A stretch of 64,000 nucleotides of DNA from Apoderus coryli (GCA_911728435.2 OU452214.1:9612105-9676104), one strand, 5' to 3'. Shown: positions 11,028-22,590, counted from the stretch's first letter. Numbers and translations: made by a program. Notes: generated by a model from the letters alone, not told the origin.

Positions 11028-12948
11028 GTAAGTACATAACTAGGGATTTATTTTTATAATATAGTCTGTTATCCTGGAGCAAACCTAAAATGTTTCAAAT
11101 TGACCAACACTTGTTCTACTACTACTACTATTGCTGAGAATAATCTTAAGTTGTCGCAGCGAGCAGTCAAATAAGTCAGCTTCAGGTTTTAACATAGTTA
11201 ATTCGTTACATATCCTTAAAATGTTATCTAATGGCGATATATAACTAGATCTAACACAAAATATATCCTGTCGACTAATTCTTAGTTACACTTTAGGAAC
11301 ATTCAATTTTATCTCGTTAATAATCGCACATTTTTACCTCTCCATATCATATATGTAATATATAAATATATGGAGACTATTACTTTCATGAAGAAAAAAA
11401 CCGGAAATACTTGTTTTTGGTCATTTTATACATAAATAAGTAGATTTAAAAAAATGTCTCTCTGTCTGTATCCACGAAAACGCAAAAACCACTTCACGGA
11501 TTTTAACCAAATTTGGTACAAAAATACTATTGGACATAGCAAGGCGCTGATTAGATTTTGGGAAACATTGAACGTAGGCAAGGGGTTTAAAAGAGGGTTC
11601 AAAAATTTAAAAAAATCATAGTTCTTAAACTTATCCGAAATACTGCATAATTTTTTACGCATTTAATTGAATATAACCTAAAATATTGAACATAAAATAT
11701 TAGACCACATTGGCGTTCGCAAATAGTGTAAAATGGGGTAAAAAAGATTTAAAAAAAAACGTATTTCTTAAACATAGCAGAAATATTAACTAATTATTTA
11801 TAGTTTTGATAGAATATAACCTATAAAATGTGTCATAAATAACTTACTTTCAGAGGCGTTCGTAAATGGTGGAAAAGGGGTCAAAAGGTAAAAAATATAT
11901 ATATTTCCTAAACTTATTCGAAATATGGAATAATTTTTCATAGTTGTGATACAATATAAGCTACAAAATAATCGATAGAAGAATTGGTTCTCACAGGCGT
12001 TCGAAAAAAAGGGTCAAAAACGAAAAAAAAAAAATGGTTCCCAAATATACAAGAAAAACTTGCTAATTTTATGTAGCTTTGATATAGGATAACCTACAAA
12101 ATGCAGCATAATTAACATTTTTATTTACATAGGCGTTCGTAAATAGTAGAAAAAGGGGTAAAATAAAATGTAAAATTTTTTATATTTAACTAGTTGAATT
12201 GGTGTTAAAAATACACGACAAAAATTAATGTACCATAGACGTCCGTGAAAATTCTATAAAAGAGTCAGAAAAAATTTGTATCCGTGATAACTCAAAAACC
12301 ACTCAACGGATTTTAACCATATTTGGTACGAAAATACTACAGGATATTTATAGGTGGTGATTAACATTGAGCGTAGGCAAGGGGTTTAAAAGAGGGTTCA
12401 AAATTTTAAAAAATCATAGTTCTTAAACTTATCCGAAATATTGAATAATTTTTTATATAACCTAAAGTATTTAACCTAAACAATTAGACCACATTGACAT
12501 GCGAAAAAAGTGTAAAATGGGGTAAAAAGGTTAGAGAAAACGTATTTCTTAAACATAGCAGAAATATTGACTAGTTATTTATAGCTTTGATAGAATATAA
12601 CCTATAAAATGTGCTATAAATAACTTGTTTTCATAGGCGTGTAATAGTGTAAAAGGGGTCAAAATAAAAAATATATATTTTTCCTAAGCTTATTCGAAAT
12701 ACGGAATGATTTTTCATAGTTGTAATAGACTATAACCTAAAAAATGTTACATAAATGAACTGGTTCACACAGGCGTTCGAAAATAGTGTAAAAAAGGGTC
12801 AAAAATACCGCAAGGCAGCGTTTTGTTTAAATTTCATTCGTGATAGATACAAACGAACACATGGTAGAGAATCCGAGAGGATCTCGAACACACCATAGTT
12901 TGTATCTATCCAAACATAATAACTTATTTATGTTTATGATTTTTATAG
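11028..12948 (+). repeat. ZF2 intron with degenerate ~140-bp tandem repeats
   Basis: From about 11,430 the intron is made of repeats that begin with GGCGTTCG-like sequence and contain AAACTTATCCGAAATA and AATATAACCTA. Starts lie near 11,713, 11,852, 11,995, 12,130, 12,494, 12,635 and 12,772, a spacing of about 135-143 bp. A larger unit containing AAAAACCACTT(A)ACGGATTTTAACC recurs at about 11,480 and 12,290. Near the 3' end an inverted pair, GATAGATACAAAC (12,842) and GTTTGTATCTATC (12,899), forms a hairpin. The intron of ZF4 is a close copy. Confidence 0.65.
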
Positions 12949-14488
12949 TACTGTGAAGTCGAAAGAGATGCAGTTATTGGTGACTGGAAATAATTACAAT
13001 GAGGACAACGAGACATCAATGAAAACAAATGCAAAATGGTTTCACTGCAATCAGTGTAAGTTTAAAACAATTTGTCAGAAGAAGCTTAAAACCCATACAC
13101 GGTTAAAGTGTAAGAGAATTGCGTGCAAAATTTGCAAAGAAACATATTCTCATGAAAATAGTTTAAATGCCCATTTATTGCGTAAACATAAACACGTGAG
13201 AAAAGTAGGAGCAAGTAGAGTTCAGGAGGTCTTAAATCGGCACATGGTAAAACATGTAGTAACTGATAAAAATAAAAAATTGCATGTTTGTACAATGTGT
13301 AAGAAAGGATTTAAATCCAAACAGACTCTTGATTGTCATATTGCCAATTATCATTCTGATAATCAAACCTTAATGGCCACAATTACGAATAATTTTGAGA
13401 AGCTTTATTGTGCACATTGTTCATATTTTACATACATGAAAAGTAATTTGAAACGACATTTATTGACTCATAGCAATAATAAACCACATGTTTGTACAAT
13501 GTGTAGTAAAGGATTTATTCGCAAACAGAGTCTTGATATTCATATAGCAAATAATCATTCTGATAATAAAACCTTAATGGCCACAATTACTAATAATATT
13601 TATGAATGCCAACGTTGTTCGTATAAAGCTGCATCCAATCCAAGTTTGAAAATTCATATGTTAAAACACGAAGAAAATCAAAAAAATAGACCTTATGTTT
13701 GTACAATGTGTAGTAAAGAATTCACATGCAAACGGAATCTTTATTGTCATATAGCAAATAATCATTCTGATAATAAAACCTTAATGGTCACAATTACGAA
13801 TAATCTTTATGGATGTCAGCGTTGTTCGTTTAAAGCTTTATCCCGTGCAGATTTGATAGCTCATATGTTAAAACATAGAGAAATAGCAAACAATTTTGAG
13901 AAACTTTATTGTAAACATTGTTCATATTTTACATACATTGAAAGTAATTTGAAACGACATTTATTAACTCATGGCAATAATAAACAACATGTTTGTACAA
14001 TGTGTAGTAAGGGATTCACAAAAAAAGTGAGTCTTGATTGTCATATAGCAAATGATCATTCTGATAATAAAACCTTAATGGCCACAATTACGTATACTCT
14101 TTATAAATGCCAACGTTGTTCGTATAAATCTGCATGCAGTACAAATTATAAAATTCATATGTTAAAACATGAAGAAATATCAAAAGATTTTGAGAAACTA
14201 TATTGTGCACATTGTGCATATTTTTCTTACAATAAAAGGCGTTTGAGACAACATTTAATAACTCATAGCAATAATAAACCACATGTTTGTACAATGTGTA
14301 GTAAAGGATTTACATTGAAACGCAGTCTTGATCGTCATATATCAAATTATCATTCTGATAATAAAACCTTAATGTCCACAATTACAAATAAACTTTATGA
14401 ATGCCAACGTTGTTGGCATACATTTACAGGCAGTACACATCTTAAAAGTCATATGTTAAAACATAAAGAAATACCAAACAATTTTTAG
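12949..14488 (+). CDS. ZF2 exon 2: 14-finger C2H2 array
   Basis: The acceptor TTTTATAG|TACTGTGAAG joins exon 1 in frame (SI-STVKSKEMQLL) to give 602 aa. Fingers: a C2HC-type first finger (FHCNQCKFKTIC...H...C), a 'CKIC' finger (SHENSLNAH), a helical spacer (VRKVGASRVQEVLNRH), then B-A-B-C-B-C-A-B-C-A-B-C. Two intervals skip a module member, so the array has been shuffled. The product is expected to be a nuclear DNA-binding protein. The 3' half from finger 8 on is nearly identical to ZF5. The coding region stops at TAG (14,486) inside a linker where GAG would be expected, leaving one more finger outside the frame. Confidence 0.9.
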
Positions 14489-14563
14489 AAGCTTTATTGT
14501 AACCATTGTTCATATTTTACATACGTTAAAAGGAATTTGGAACGATATTTATTAACTCATTAA
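14489..14563 (+). pseudogene. Orphaned terminal finger after the ZF2 stop
   Basis: The reading frame continues after TAG as KLYCNHCSYFTYVKRNLER, then YLLTH and a TAA stop. It aligns with the A-type fingers that end ZF3 and ZF7. The first zinc-binding His is Tyr here, so the finger would be defective even if read through. Confidence 0.7.
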
Positions 14564-14602
14564 CTATAATTCACTCTTCAACGAAAACAGGGTTAAGTTA
14601 TA

Positions 14603-15546
14603 AGCTTCGTTCGCGGCCACGATTCTGAATTGGTTCTAGTTCTCTACGCTTGCGCAGTTTCGATTTCGGCGTTCGCGGTGAAAAAAGAATCAGTTCATTA
14701 CCGGTTCTGAATCGATTTTTCAGTTCTACGGACTGAGGAAGAACTGTTGGTTCTGACATGCGCAGTCTAGCTAACCAACAATTATACACTGGTTATATTT
14801 ATTTATTTTTTATATGTTTTATCCTTGTAGGTATATAAGAGCATTGTCTTTAGAAAGACAATGATAAGGGTTTTAGACAGTGTCAGTGACTACAAAGTAG
14901 AAGACATCCAAGAAAGAGTAGAATAGGGGTTGAAGGATTTTATTTTTTTAGGTAGATAGATCTGAGTATTATAAATAAAAGCAGACATTTTTTCTGTTTG
15001 TTGTTATTGGGGTTTTACTTTTTATTTCTTATGAAGTATTTAGTGACCGTGACGTCCTAAAAAAATTGAAAACAACAGAAATAAAATAAGTTTTCAATTA
15101 AACAACGTTTCTTGTTTCCATTACATTATTAAAATGTTATTAAAAATTAAAATGTGTTTGTGTTTTCTGTCATTATTTAAATGTTCACGATATTCTTCTT
15201 CACTAAATTGCGGGACAGTATCTTCATAATAGGGATAATATTTGAATGAACTGGACTGAACAGTGATTAAAGATTGAACACGTCAACATAAAAATCGAAA
15301 ATATAACTCAAATTTCTTCAAATGTCTAACTTTTATTAACAACTGTTGCATGACAACAACAGAACATACAACGTAAAATTAAAATATTCCGGCATCCAGC
15401 TATGCGATTCTATTTTGGTTCTATTTTGCGTTCGCGGTGATTGCAGTTATGAACGCATTTCGAACCGCGCCTGCGCTTTAAAACCAGTTCTGTGACGTCA
15501 CGATTCAGTTCAGAATCAATTCAGAATCGTGGCCGCGAACGAAGCT
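14603..15546. mobile_element. MITE with AGCTTCGTTCGCGG terminal inverted repeats
   Basis: It starts AGCTTCGTTCGCGGCCACG and ends with the reverse complement (CGTGGCCGCGAACGAAGCT). ATA flanks both sides (14,600-14,602 and 15,547-15,549). The ZF3, ZF4 and ZF6 3' flanks carry the uninterrupted site GTTAAGTTA(G)AGTC. No transposase frame is seen. A 3-bp duplication fits PIF/Harbinger-type elements, but the superfamily is not proven. A near-identical copy is at 37,456, inherited with the duplicated unit. Confidence 0.75.
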
Positions 15547-15549
15547 ATA

Positions 15550-16246
15550 GTCAGATTTCTGAAAATCAAAACAAGTGTAAAATATGCCATGCAGTGGACG
15601 GCATACGTTTTATTTTCTAGTTTCTGTATGTGTTTTCTATAATTTTGGTACATTACTCCTGAATAATAGACAAGTTGATTGAAACTTAATTTGAGTGATT
15701 ATTCTCTATTATTTTACTTAATAATTGATTGTACATAAGTTTAGTGTAAAAACCTTTGTTTTATAATCAACTGTTGATTATCCTATATGTTTCTAGTATA
15801 TTTTTCTATATTTAATTTTACTTTATATTTATCTGTATTTTCTTTTTTTTTTTATTTTAATTAAATATAAAACTGTTTGCCCCACAAAAATTTGAGTTTT
15901 ATTACGTGCGGGAAATAAAATGAATAAGTCTTGAAACAGTAGTGTTAAACAAGGTTAATGTGTTGTGAACAATGACCAAGTTGCTGCATCATTTAAAAAG
16001 GTTTGATTAGCTATTAGTTGTTTGTCTTTCTCTTAATACTTTGTTTCTTTCATTATGTTATTGATGTTGAATTTTTCTTTTCTTCTCAGTATCATTCATG
16101 TAATTCTCAGACTTGAAGCAGATTCCATTCTTTAATTAGTTTCGTTCGGATTATTTTAAGAATTAAAGCAATAGCTGTATTAAACGCTAAATATTAGTAC
16201 TTATTTAAAATAAACTTTGAATTATCCATCGATAAATATAATAGTT
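15550..16246 (+). other. ZF2 3' flank and spacer
   Basis: This sequence is conserved after every complete gene. It starts TCAGATTTCTGAAAATC, includes a short stem (ATGCC...GGCAT) and a run of T, and has AATAAA-like polyadenylation candidates (GGGAAATAAAATG near 15,912). I cannot place the transcript end. No gene is present. Confidence 0.45.
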
Positions 16247-16386
16247 CTGTTCCAACCCATCCGAAAACCATTTAATAACGGTCATGTTACCACTCCCAAC
16301 ACCAAATCAGTGCACTGCGCAACTCACAAGACCACTGCGCAAGAAAATTACCGTTCTTGAACTGTTTTCGGGGGTGTTGAAACAGA
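16247..16386. repeat. Short palindromic MITE
   Basis: Inverted ends CTGTTCCAACCC.TCCGAAAAC and GTTTTCGGGGGTGTTG(A)AACAG enclose about 140 bp. Copies sit at the same relative place at 29,645, 39,090 and 46,783. No clear target-site duplication is seen. Confidence 0.6.
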
Positions 16387-16612
16387 CCTATTACCGAGAA
16401 ATCTTTTCGCGAGTTAATTGGTAGTTTGATATTTTTAATGCTAGGTTCAAGACCAGACATTTGTTACTGTGTGAATCATTTTAGTCGTTATCAAGATAAA
16501 GCTAATGACCAAATACGGAATTACGCAAAAAGGGCTCTCAGATACTTGAATGGCACAAAAACCTTTGGTTGCGATATAATAGATGTAGTAATAGCACAGT
16601 ATGATAAATAAT
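16387..16612 (+). pseudogene. Ty1/Copia polyprotein fragment (RT-RNase H junction)
   Basis: The translation contains RELIGSL, a LGSRPDICYCVNHFSRYQD stretch and RALRYLNGTK, the signature of the segment between reverse transcriptase and RNase H in Copia polyproteins. Only about 70 residues remain and there are no LTRs nearby. Paralogous copies are at 29,784, 39,227 and 46,921. Confidence 0.75.
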
Positions 16613-17784
16613 ACCGTATTCCGACTATCCGCTTGCGAGGCGTCCTGCGCATCTCGTAGCGCATGCCGTTATAGAATAAAACGTGACAATAATCGCATAG
16701 ACGTAGATAGATATCGTTCACTCCTGTGTTCAGTATAGAGTTCATTGTCGGCGTATACGAGATTAATAAATATTGTGATTGTAATCTGATTATGTGTTTT
16801 GTGTGTTTTCAGTGTAGTGTACGTGAGAATTCAAAGGATTCCAGTCTTTTTAACATATGTTACAAAATTTGATACATAATTACTACAGGATATGTGTAGG
16901 TGCTGATTGATTGAGCGTAGGAAAGGGGTTTAAAAATTTATTTATTTATTCATCCACGACCAAAGTAAATTATTACAATACGAAAATAACAAAAAAATGG
17001 GTTCAAAATTTATACTTATTCGAAATATAATGCATAAGGAGATTTTATTAATTTAAGAGCAATAATGCGGTGGTAGAAGATGGTATCTATAACTGGCAAT
17101 CAAAAAAAACTTTTATGCGACAGTCATACTTCGCCTTTTGTAAAAATGTTTTTTTTTTACAATAAAGTTATATTAACCTAATAGGTTTCCTCGATTGATC
17201 TTGACCTATCACAAGCCATATACGTCACCGGCAACCGGCTTGCTTTATCACGGCATTATTTAGGTAAAGTTATAAACATTTACCTATGGGCATTATGGAT
17301 CTCTTTTCTCTAAGCTTTTAACTAAATATTCTATATTAACAATTTTTATTTATTTATTTATTTAAGTTAAAACAGTAGTGTTACAATAAAATACAATATT
17401 CAATTTCTAAGTTATTACAATAATTTTAAATTTATGTTTAGGGAGTTACACACTTTGTGCATGTTCTGTACTAGTCATATTATTTCGTGATTAGGACTCA
17501 AATATCATGTTTATGGTTAGACGCATGTCTGTAAAATAATCCAAAAGCAATCCGCAATCAGTACTTGCTCAAGACCAAGAATCGTTTTTGACAGTTCTAG
17601 TACCGTTCCAGAACAGTTCTGATTCAAACCAGAAAACCAAATATCTGGTTCTAGTACTGTTCTAAATCAGTTCAAAAAACCCGAACATGTAAAGTTGAAC
17701 AGCGCACACTCCTGACAGTTCTTGTACGAATCCGAATTAGATTATTAACTCCTCTTTTTTACTGGTTCCTTATGGCATTGTTTT
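16613..17784. other. ZF2-ZF3 spacer
   Basis: It opens with a conserved GC-rich block (CCGCTTGCGAGGCGTCCTGC) that also follows the Copia fragments elsewhere. A piece of the GGTTTAAAAA intron repeat follows, then TTTATTTATT tails of minus-strand LINE or SINE debris (16,930 and 17,345). From about 17,470 comes the GTTCTAGTACCGTTCC/AGAACAGTTCTG repeat region that precedes each ZF promoter. No gene is seen. Confidence 0.45.
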
Positions 17785-18156
17785 ATAACCTATAAAGTTT
17801 GGCCAAATAGCCCTGTTAGCTGCGGCCAATAAAGAAGCGCATAACTTATAAAGCACTTGCTGGTGAAGGCCAAACAGCAACAACATAACCTATAAAGTCT
17901 AACTACTAACTACCGCCTCTGAGTGCGAGACACTTTATATTCAAAGACTAACGTTACAAACAGTTCTTTGTTCTTATACCCAAAAAATATAACTAACACA
18001 GATCAGGGAAATTTAATAACTAAACAAATCTTTTCGTGTCAAGATCTAGAGGAGAAAATAATTCAAGTTAAAAGTGAAAATTGTACAAATCAAGTTCCTC
18101 TAGAAGTAACTTTAAAATCAGCATCAGAAACACTTTGTAATTTCTGGAAATACAAA
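17785..18156 (+). promoter_or_regulatory. ZF3 upstream block and leader
   Basis: ATAACCTATAAAG at 17,785 has later near-copies (about 17,840 and 17,886) separated by SINE-like snippets (GAAGGCCAAACAGCAACAAC). The leader then follows (TTCAAAGACTAACG, CACAGATCAGGG) up to the ATG. It is closely similar to the ZF5 and ZF6 leaders. Confidence 0.45.
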
Positions 18157-18425
18157 ATGGAACAGGCAGACATTAAACGAGACCCAGATATTGGTTTGAA
18201 TTTCATTGAAACGGCTCAATATTTAATTATAGAAACAGAAACACGAAGTGATGAAATTAATTATGATGCCGACGAACAAAAAATTAAAATTCATGAGGAA
18301 AATGTTGATTACGATTGCTCTCTACAAATTAAAACTGAAGAATTAAATATTAAAGATGAAGAAGATGTTGATGAATTACATATGAGCATTGGTAAAGATT
18401 TAGAGGATACTGATTCTAGTATAAG
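18157..18425 (+). CDS. ZF3 exon 1: acidic N-terminus
   Basis: It starts MEQADIKRDPDIG at an ACAAAATGG start. The first SUMO-consensus site is altered (IKRD instead of IKRE); IKTE and IKDE remain. It ends at the donor ATAAG|GTAAGTACATAA. It differs from ZF2 exon 1 by only a few residues. Confidence 0.82.
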
Positions 18426-18649
18426 GTAAGTACATAACTAATTATTATTATAATTTAGGTGTTTTGTAGAATAATTGTTTTCAATGGCCGTATCTGTCTT
18501 CTAATATTTGACGATTTGTTTTGTAATCATTAAAAATGTTCCAAGGAAGTTCTTATTAAACTTCGCAAATGTCTTATATAGGTATGTAAAATTAAAATAA
18601 ATATATCAAACTCAGCAGTTTTAAGATTATTTTTCTATGCTAAACTACG

Positions 18650-18870
18650 GAATCGGAATAATTTAATTTTTGAATTTCGACTAGATGTCGATTGCTTTTT
18701 ACGGATCGCGGCAATGGCCCAACTAATTCTAGGCTGACAGTTTCCCACGGGTATTCATTTCGGGACGGCTGCTTCTTTCCTGGCGTATGTAGTTGTGACC
18801 CTTTGAATTGTTGACACGAAGGACATTTCCGTACATATTGTGTTTGAAGGCGATTGGGCTAGACTTCGCC
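18650..18870 (-). pseudogene. Ty3/Gypsy integrase fragment in the ZF3 intron
   Basis: On the minus strand the sequence matches the better-preserved copy at 34,280-34,486, which reads CQQFKGSQLQTPGK, a WETVSLELIGPLPRS stretch and GNRHLVV, typical of the zinc-binding/catalytic-core junction of Gypsy integrases. It is short and has no LTRs. The orientation is antisense to ZF3. Confidence 0.65.
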
Positions 18871-18894
18871 TAATAAAGACGTTTATTATTATTA

Positions 18895-19830
18895 TTGTGC
18901 AATATCGCGGAACATCATCAGCAGCAGTCACTCGCTAACGAGTATGAATTATTCCAACTCAGGGATTTTTGTTGTGAACTCCTTAGACCGATTCTCGAGC
19001 CACAAATCTTGTCACAAAGTTGACACACCCAATCATCACCATTTACCGGCTGTTGTAAGTGCGCTCCCCATCGATGCGTTCTCGCTCCTTTGATGCTGTC
19101 TCTTTGCAACCTCATGTCGTCGACGCTGCTCTTCAAAACTTGATGACTCTCGTAAATGGTACGCCTCCATCTCGGTCGGTTGTTCGCGATCTGCTCTCAG
19201 TTGCTCTTCACAGCTACGCCACACTTCTTCATTTTGGTCTTATCGCTTCAATGCTACTTGATTCAGCTTCCTTCAAAAAGCTGATGTTTGTTCGTCGGTG
19301 CAGCCATTTGATTCCAAGAATTCTTCTAAGACATCCTTGATTGTACTTCTGTAGTGGTCCAAGACTCACAGCTACACGCAAGGGTAGGAACTACAATAGC
19401 ATTATACACTCGCATCTTAGTTCGAACGTCGATGTTATGATTATCGAAGACTCTGGTCCTCAGTCGGCCAAAAGATGTGCTTGCCCATCTTATACGATGC
19501 TGAATGTCATCATCGATATTTGCGTTGGCCGCGATAATGCTGCCGAGGTAAGAGAAACTCTCGATGTTCTGCAGTCTGTCTTCGTTCACTCGAATATGTG
19601 GTGGAACAGCCACAGTGTTTAGTGTAGGCTGATAGTGAATCTGTGTTTTCTTTATATTTAGTTAAAGCCCAATACTTGAATACATTTAGCATATATTGGA
19701 AATCCTCTTCTGTATCAGCTAGAACAACGTTGTCATCCGCGTATTGAAGCTCAATGACTGATGTGTGTTCCAGCTTGCAGTTGCAGGTTGAAGAGTCCGT
19801 CGCCATCAAATCTGTAAATGATCGGTATTC
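18895..19830 (-). pseudogene. Non-LTR retrotransposon RT fragment in the ZF3 intron
   Basis: Minus-strand frames give, in order, LQYADDNVVLADT (catalytic YADD box, about 19,725-19,740), EDRLQNIESFSYLGS, a TKMRVYNAIVVPTLACSCESW thumb-like segment and a C-terminal CQLCDKICGSRIGL zinc motif (18,970-19,040). Frame breaks separate them. This is the 3' half of a LINE open reading frame; I do not assign a clade. Copies lie in the introns of ZF5 and ZF7 at high identity. Confidence 0.75.
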
Positions 19831-19985
19831 CTTTCAGGAAGGATCATTGTCTTTGATACTGGTTATTGTATTATTGTAAATTATTGTATTGTAAATTATA
19901 AAGGTGTCGCCCTTGTCACATGATGTAAGATTTTGTTGACCTTCTCAGGTACCTCTTATCCTACCAATGTTTATTATTTTTATAG

Positions 19986-21192
19986 TACTGTGATGTCGAA
20001 AGAGATGCAGTTATTGGTGACTGGAAATAATTACAATGAGGACAACGAGACATCAATGAAAACAAATGCAAAATGGTTTCACTGCAATCAGTGTAAGTTT
20101 AAAACAATTTGTCAGAAGAAGCTTAAAACCCATACACGGTTAAAGTGTAAGAGAATTTCGTGCAAAATTTGCAAAGAAACATTTTCTCATAGAAATAGTT
20201 TAAATGCCCATTTATTGCGTGAACATAAACAGGCGAGAAAAGTAGGAACAAGTAGAGTTCAGAAAGTCTTAAATCGGGACATGATAAAACATGTAGTAAC
20301 TGATAAAAATGAAAAATTGCATGTTTGTACAATGTGTAAGAAAGAATTTAAATCCAAACAGACTCTTGATTGTCATATTGCCAATCATCATTCTGATGAT
20401 AAAACCTTAATGGCCACAATTACGTCTAATCTCTATGAATGCCGATGTTGTCCGTATAAGGCTGCATCCAGTATAGCTGTTAAATTTCATATGTTAAAAC
20501 ATAAAGAAATATCAAAAAATTTTGAGAAACTTTATTGTAAACATTGTTCATATATTACATACATTAAAAGTAATTTGAAACGACATTTATTAACTCATGG
20601 CAATAACAAACCACATGTTTGTACAATGTGTAGTAAAGGATTTAATTGCAAACGGAGTCTTGATAGTCATATAGCAAATGATCATTCTGATAATAAAACC
20701 TTAATGGCCACAATTACCTATACTCTTTATGAATGCCAACGTTGTTCGTATAAATCTGCATGCAGTACAGGTTATAAAATTCATATGTTAAAACATGAAG
20801 AAATATCAAAAGATTTTGAGAAACTATATTGTGCAGATTGTGCATATTTTACTTACAATAAAAGGAGTTTGAAAACACATGTATTAAGTCATAACAAAAA
20901 TAAACCATATTATGTTTGTACAATGTGTAGTAAAGGATTTAATTGTAAACGGAGTCTTGATAGTCATATAGCAAATGATCATTCTGATAATAAAACCCTA
21001 ATGGCCACAATTACGAATAATATTTTTAAATGTCAATGTTGTTCGAATAAATTTTCATCCAGTAGAGATTTTAAAATTCACATGTTAAAACATAAAGAAA
21101 TATCAAAGGATTTTGAGAAACTATATTGTGCACATTGTACATATTTTACTTACACTAAAAAGAGTTTGAGACAACATTTATTAACTCATTAA
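19986..21192 (+). CDS. ZF3 exon 2: 11-finger C2H2 array
   Basis: The acceptor TTTTATAG|TACTGTGATG gives a 491-aa protein with exon 1. Fingers: C2HC starter, 'CKIC' finger (SHRNSLNAH), spacer helix, then B-C-A-B-C-A-B-C-A in a regular three-type rhythm. The last A finger (CAHCTYFTYTKKSLRQH) is intact and followed directly by TAA, so this copy has the natural C-terminus. The CTMCSKGFNCKRSLDSH finger occurs twice, showing internal module duplication. ZF7 is almost identical. Confidence 0.9.
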
Positions 21193-22590
21193 CTATAATT
21201 CACTCTTCAACGAAAACAGGGTTAAGTTAGGGTCGGATTTCTGAAAATCAAAACAAGTGTAAAATATGCCATGCAGTGCGTGGCATACGTTTTATTTTCT
21301 AGTTTCTGTATGTGTTTTATATAATTTTGGTGCATTACCCCTGAAAAATAGACAAGTTGATTAAAACATGATTTGAGTGATTATTCTCTATTATTTTACG
21401 TAATAATTGATTGTATATAAGTTTAGTGTTGTTTTGTAATCAACTGCTGACTATCCTATATGTTTCTAGTGTATCTTTCAATATTTAATTTTACTTTATA
21501 TTATATATTTTTTTTTTATTTTAATTAAATGTAAAACTGTTTGCCCGACAAAAAATCGAGTTTTATTACGTGGGGGAATTAAAATTAATAAGACTTGAAA
21601 CAATAGTGTTAAACTGACACTCGTTTTACCACTTCACCAAAACACTTCTTTTAAATCTCGACGCGCGTTTCGCTAACAATGTTAGCATCCTCAGGAGAGA
21701 ATTAAAATAGTGTTAAACAAGGTTAAAGTGTTGTGAACAATGCCCAAGTTGCTGCATCATCTAAAAAGGTTTGATTAGCTTATTAGTTGTTTGTTTTTCT
21801 CTTAATAATTTGTTTCTTTCATTATGTTATTGATCATCTTTATTTTCCTTTTCTTCTCAGTATCATTCATGTAATTCTCAGACTTGAAGTAGACTCTTTT
21901 CTTTAATTAGTTTTGTTCTGATTATTTTAAGAATTAAAGTAACAGCTGTATTAAACGCTAAATATTAGTACTTATATATTTGAATTCGAACCTAGTGGTC
22001 AATTTAATTTTCTTGTTAGGGTTTAGACGGGGTAATACCACAGTACAATAAATAATACAGTATTCCGACTCTCCGCTTGCGAGGCGTCCTGCGCATCTCG
22101 TCGCGCATGCCGCCATTATAGGATAAAACGTCATTCATAATTATTTTGTTACACTATTGATCCTAAATTTTAGGGCGGCCCACCGTCCCTGATTCTGCGG
22201 GACAGTTCCGCAATAGAATACGTAATCCCGCCTTGCAATAATTATACAAATAGTCTCGTAAAACATCTGATGCGTCCCGCATTTTCCAAATTTAAAAGCT
22301 TAACCGATGCATGACAGAAAAAAAAGATGAAATGATTATATTATATTGTTGCATGTCTCGATAGGCGGTATCTGTCTATAAGTGCAAAACAAATGGTGTC
22401 GCTCCGAGTGATTATATTGTATCCATTATATTTACGATGGTTATACCATTTTGTAGAGTTCCATACTTCTAGAGATAACGCTTCGAGTCGACTATTTTAG
22501 TCGAGTTGTAGCGAATAATTTGTTACGCAGAGAGTATAATTGCAGCGAACAATAGACTTCTATAAAACACAAGAGTTCCACTGCTGAAAA
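21193..22590 (+). other. ZF3 3' flank and spacer
   Basis: The conserved 3' flank runs to about 21,980. The spacer then differs from the ZF2/4/5/6 class: the Copia fragment is absent, and a CCGCTTGCGAGGCG block is followed by a unique stretch with GCGGGACAGTTCCGC. Compared with the ZF7 copy at 55,995, about 22,402-22,520 is extra here and contains the small palindrome GAGTCGAC...TAGTCGA. No gene is seen. Confidence 0.45.
21615..21706. mobile_element. Small SINE/MITE-like insertion with 12-bp duplication
   Basis: About 92 bp containing CGACGCGCGTTTCGCTAAC and GTTAGCATCCTCAGG interrupts the 3' flank. It is bounded by ATAGTGTTAAAC at 21,603-21,614 and 21,707-21,718. The ZF7 flank has the uninterrupted site, so the insertion came after that duplication. 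The family is not identified; such CGTTTCG...CATCCTCAGG sequences are widespread in invertebrates. Confidence 0.65.

Noticed and set aside
13086..13295. Antisense 69-codon frame recurring opposite fingers 1-3 of ZF2 to ZF7
   Set aside because: It recurs only because the sense exon is duplicated, and it has no domain. It is a shadow of the coding strand.
19059..19622. Plus-strand frames opposite the LINE fragment (repeated near 34,479 and 52,545)
   Set aside because: The minus strand carries clear RT motifs; the plus frames have none.
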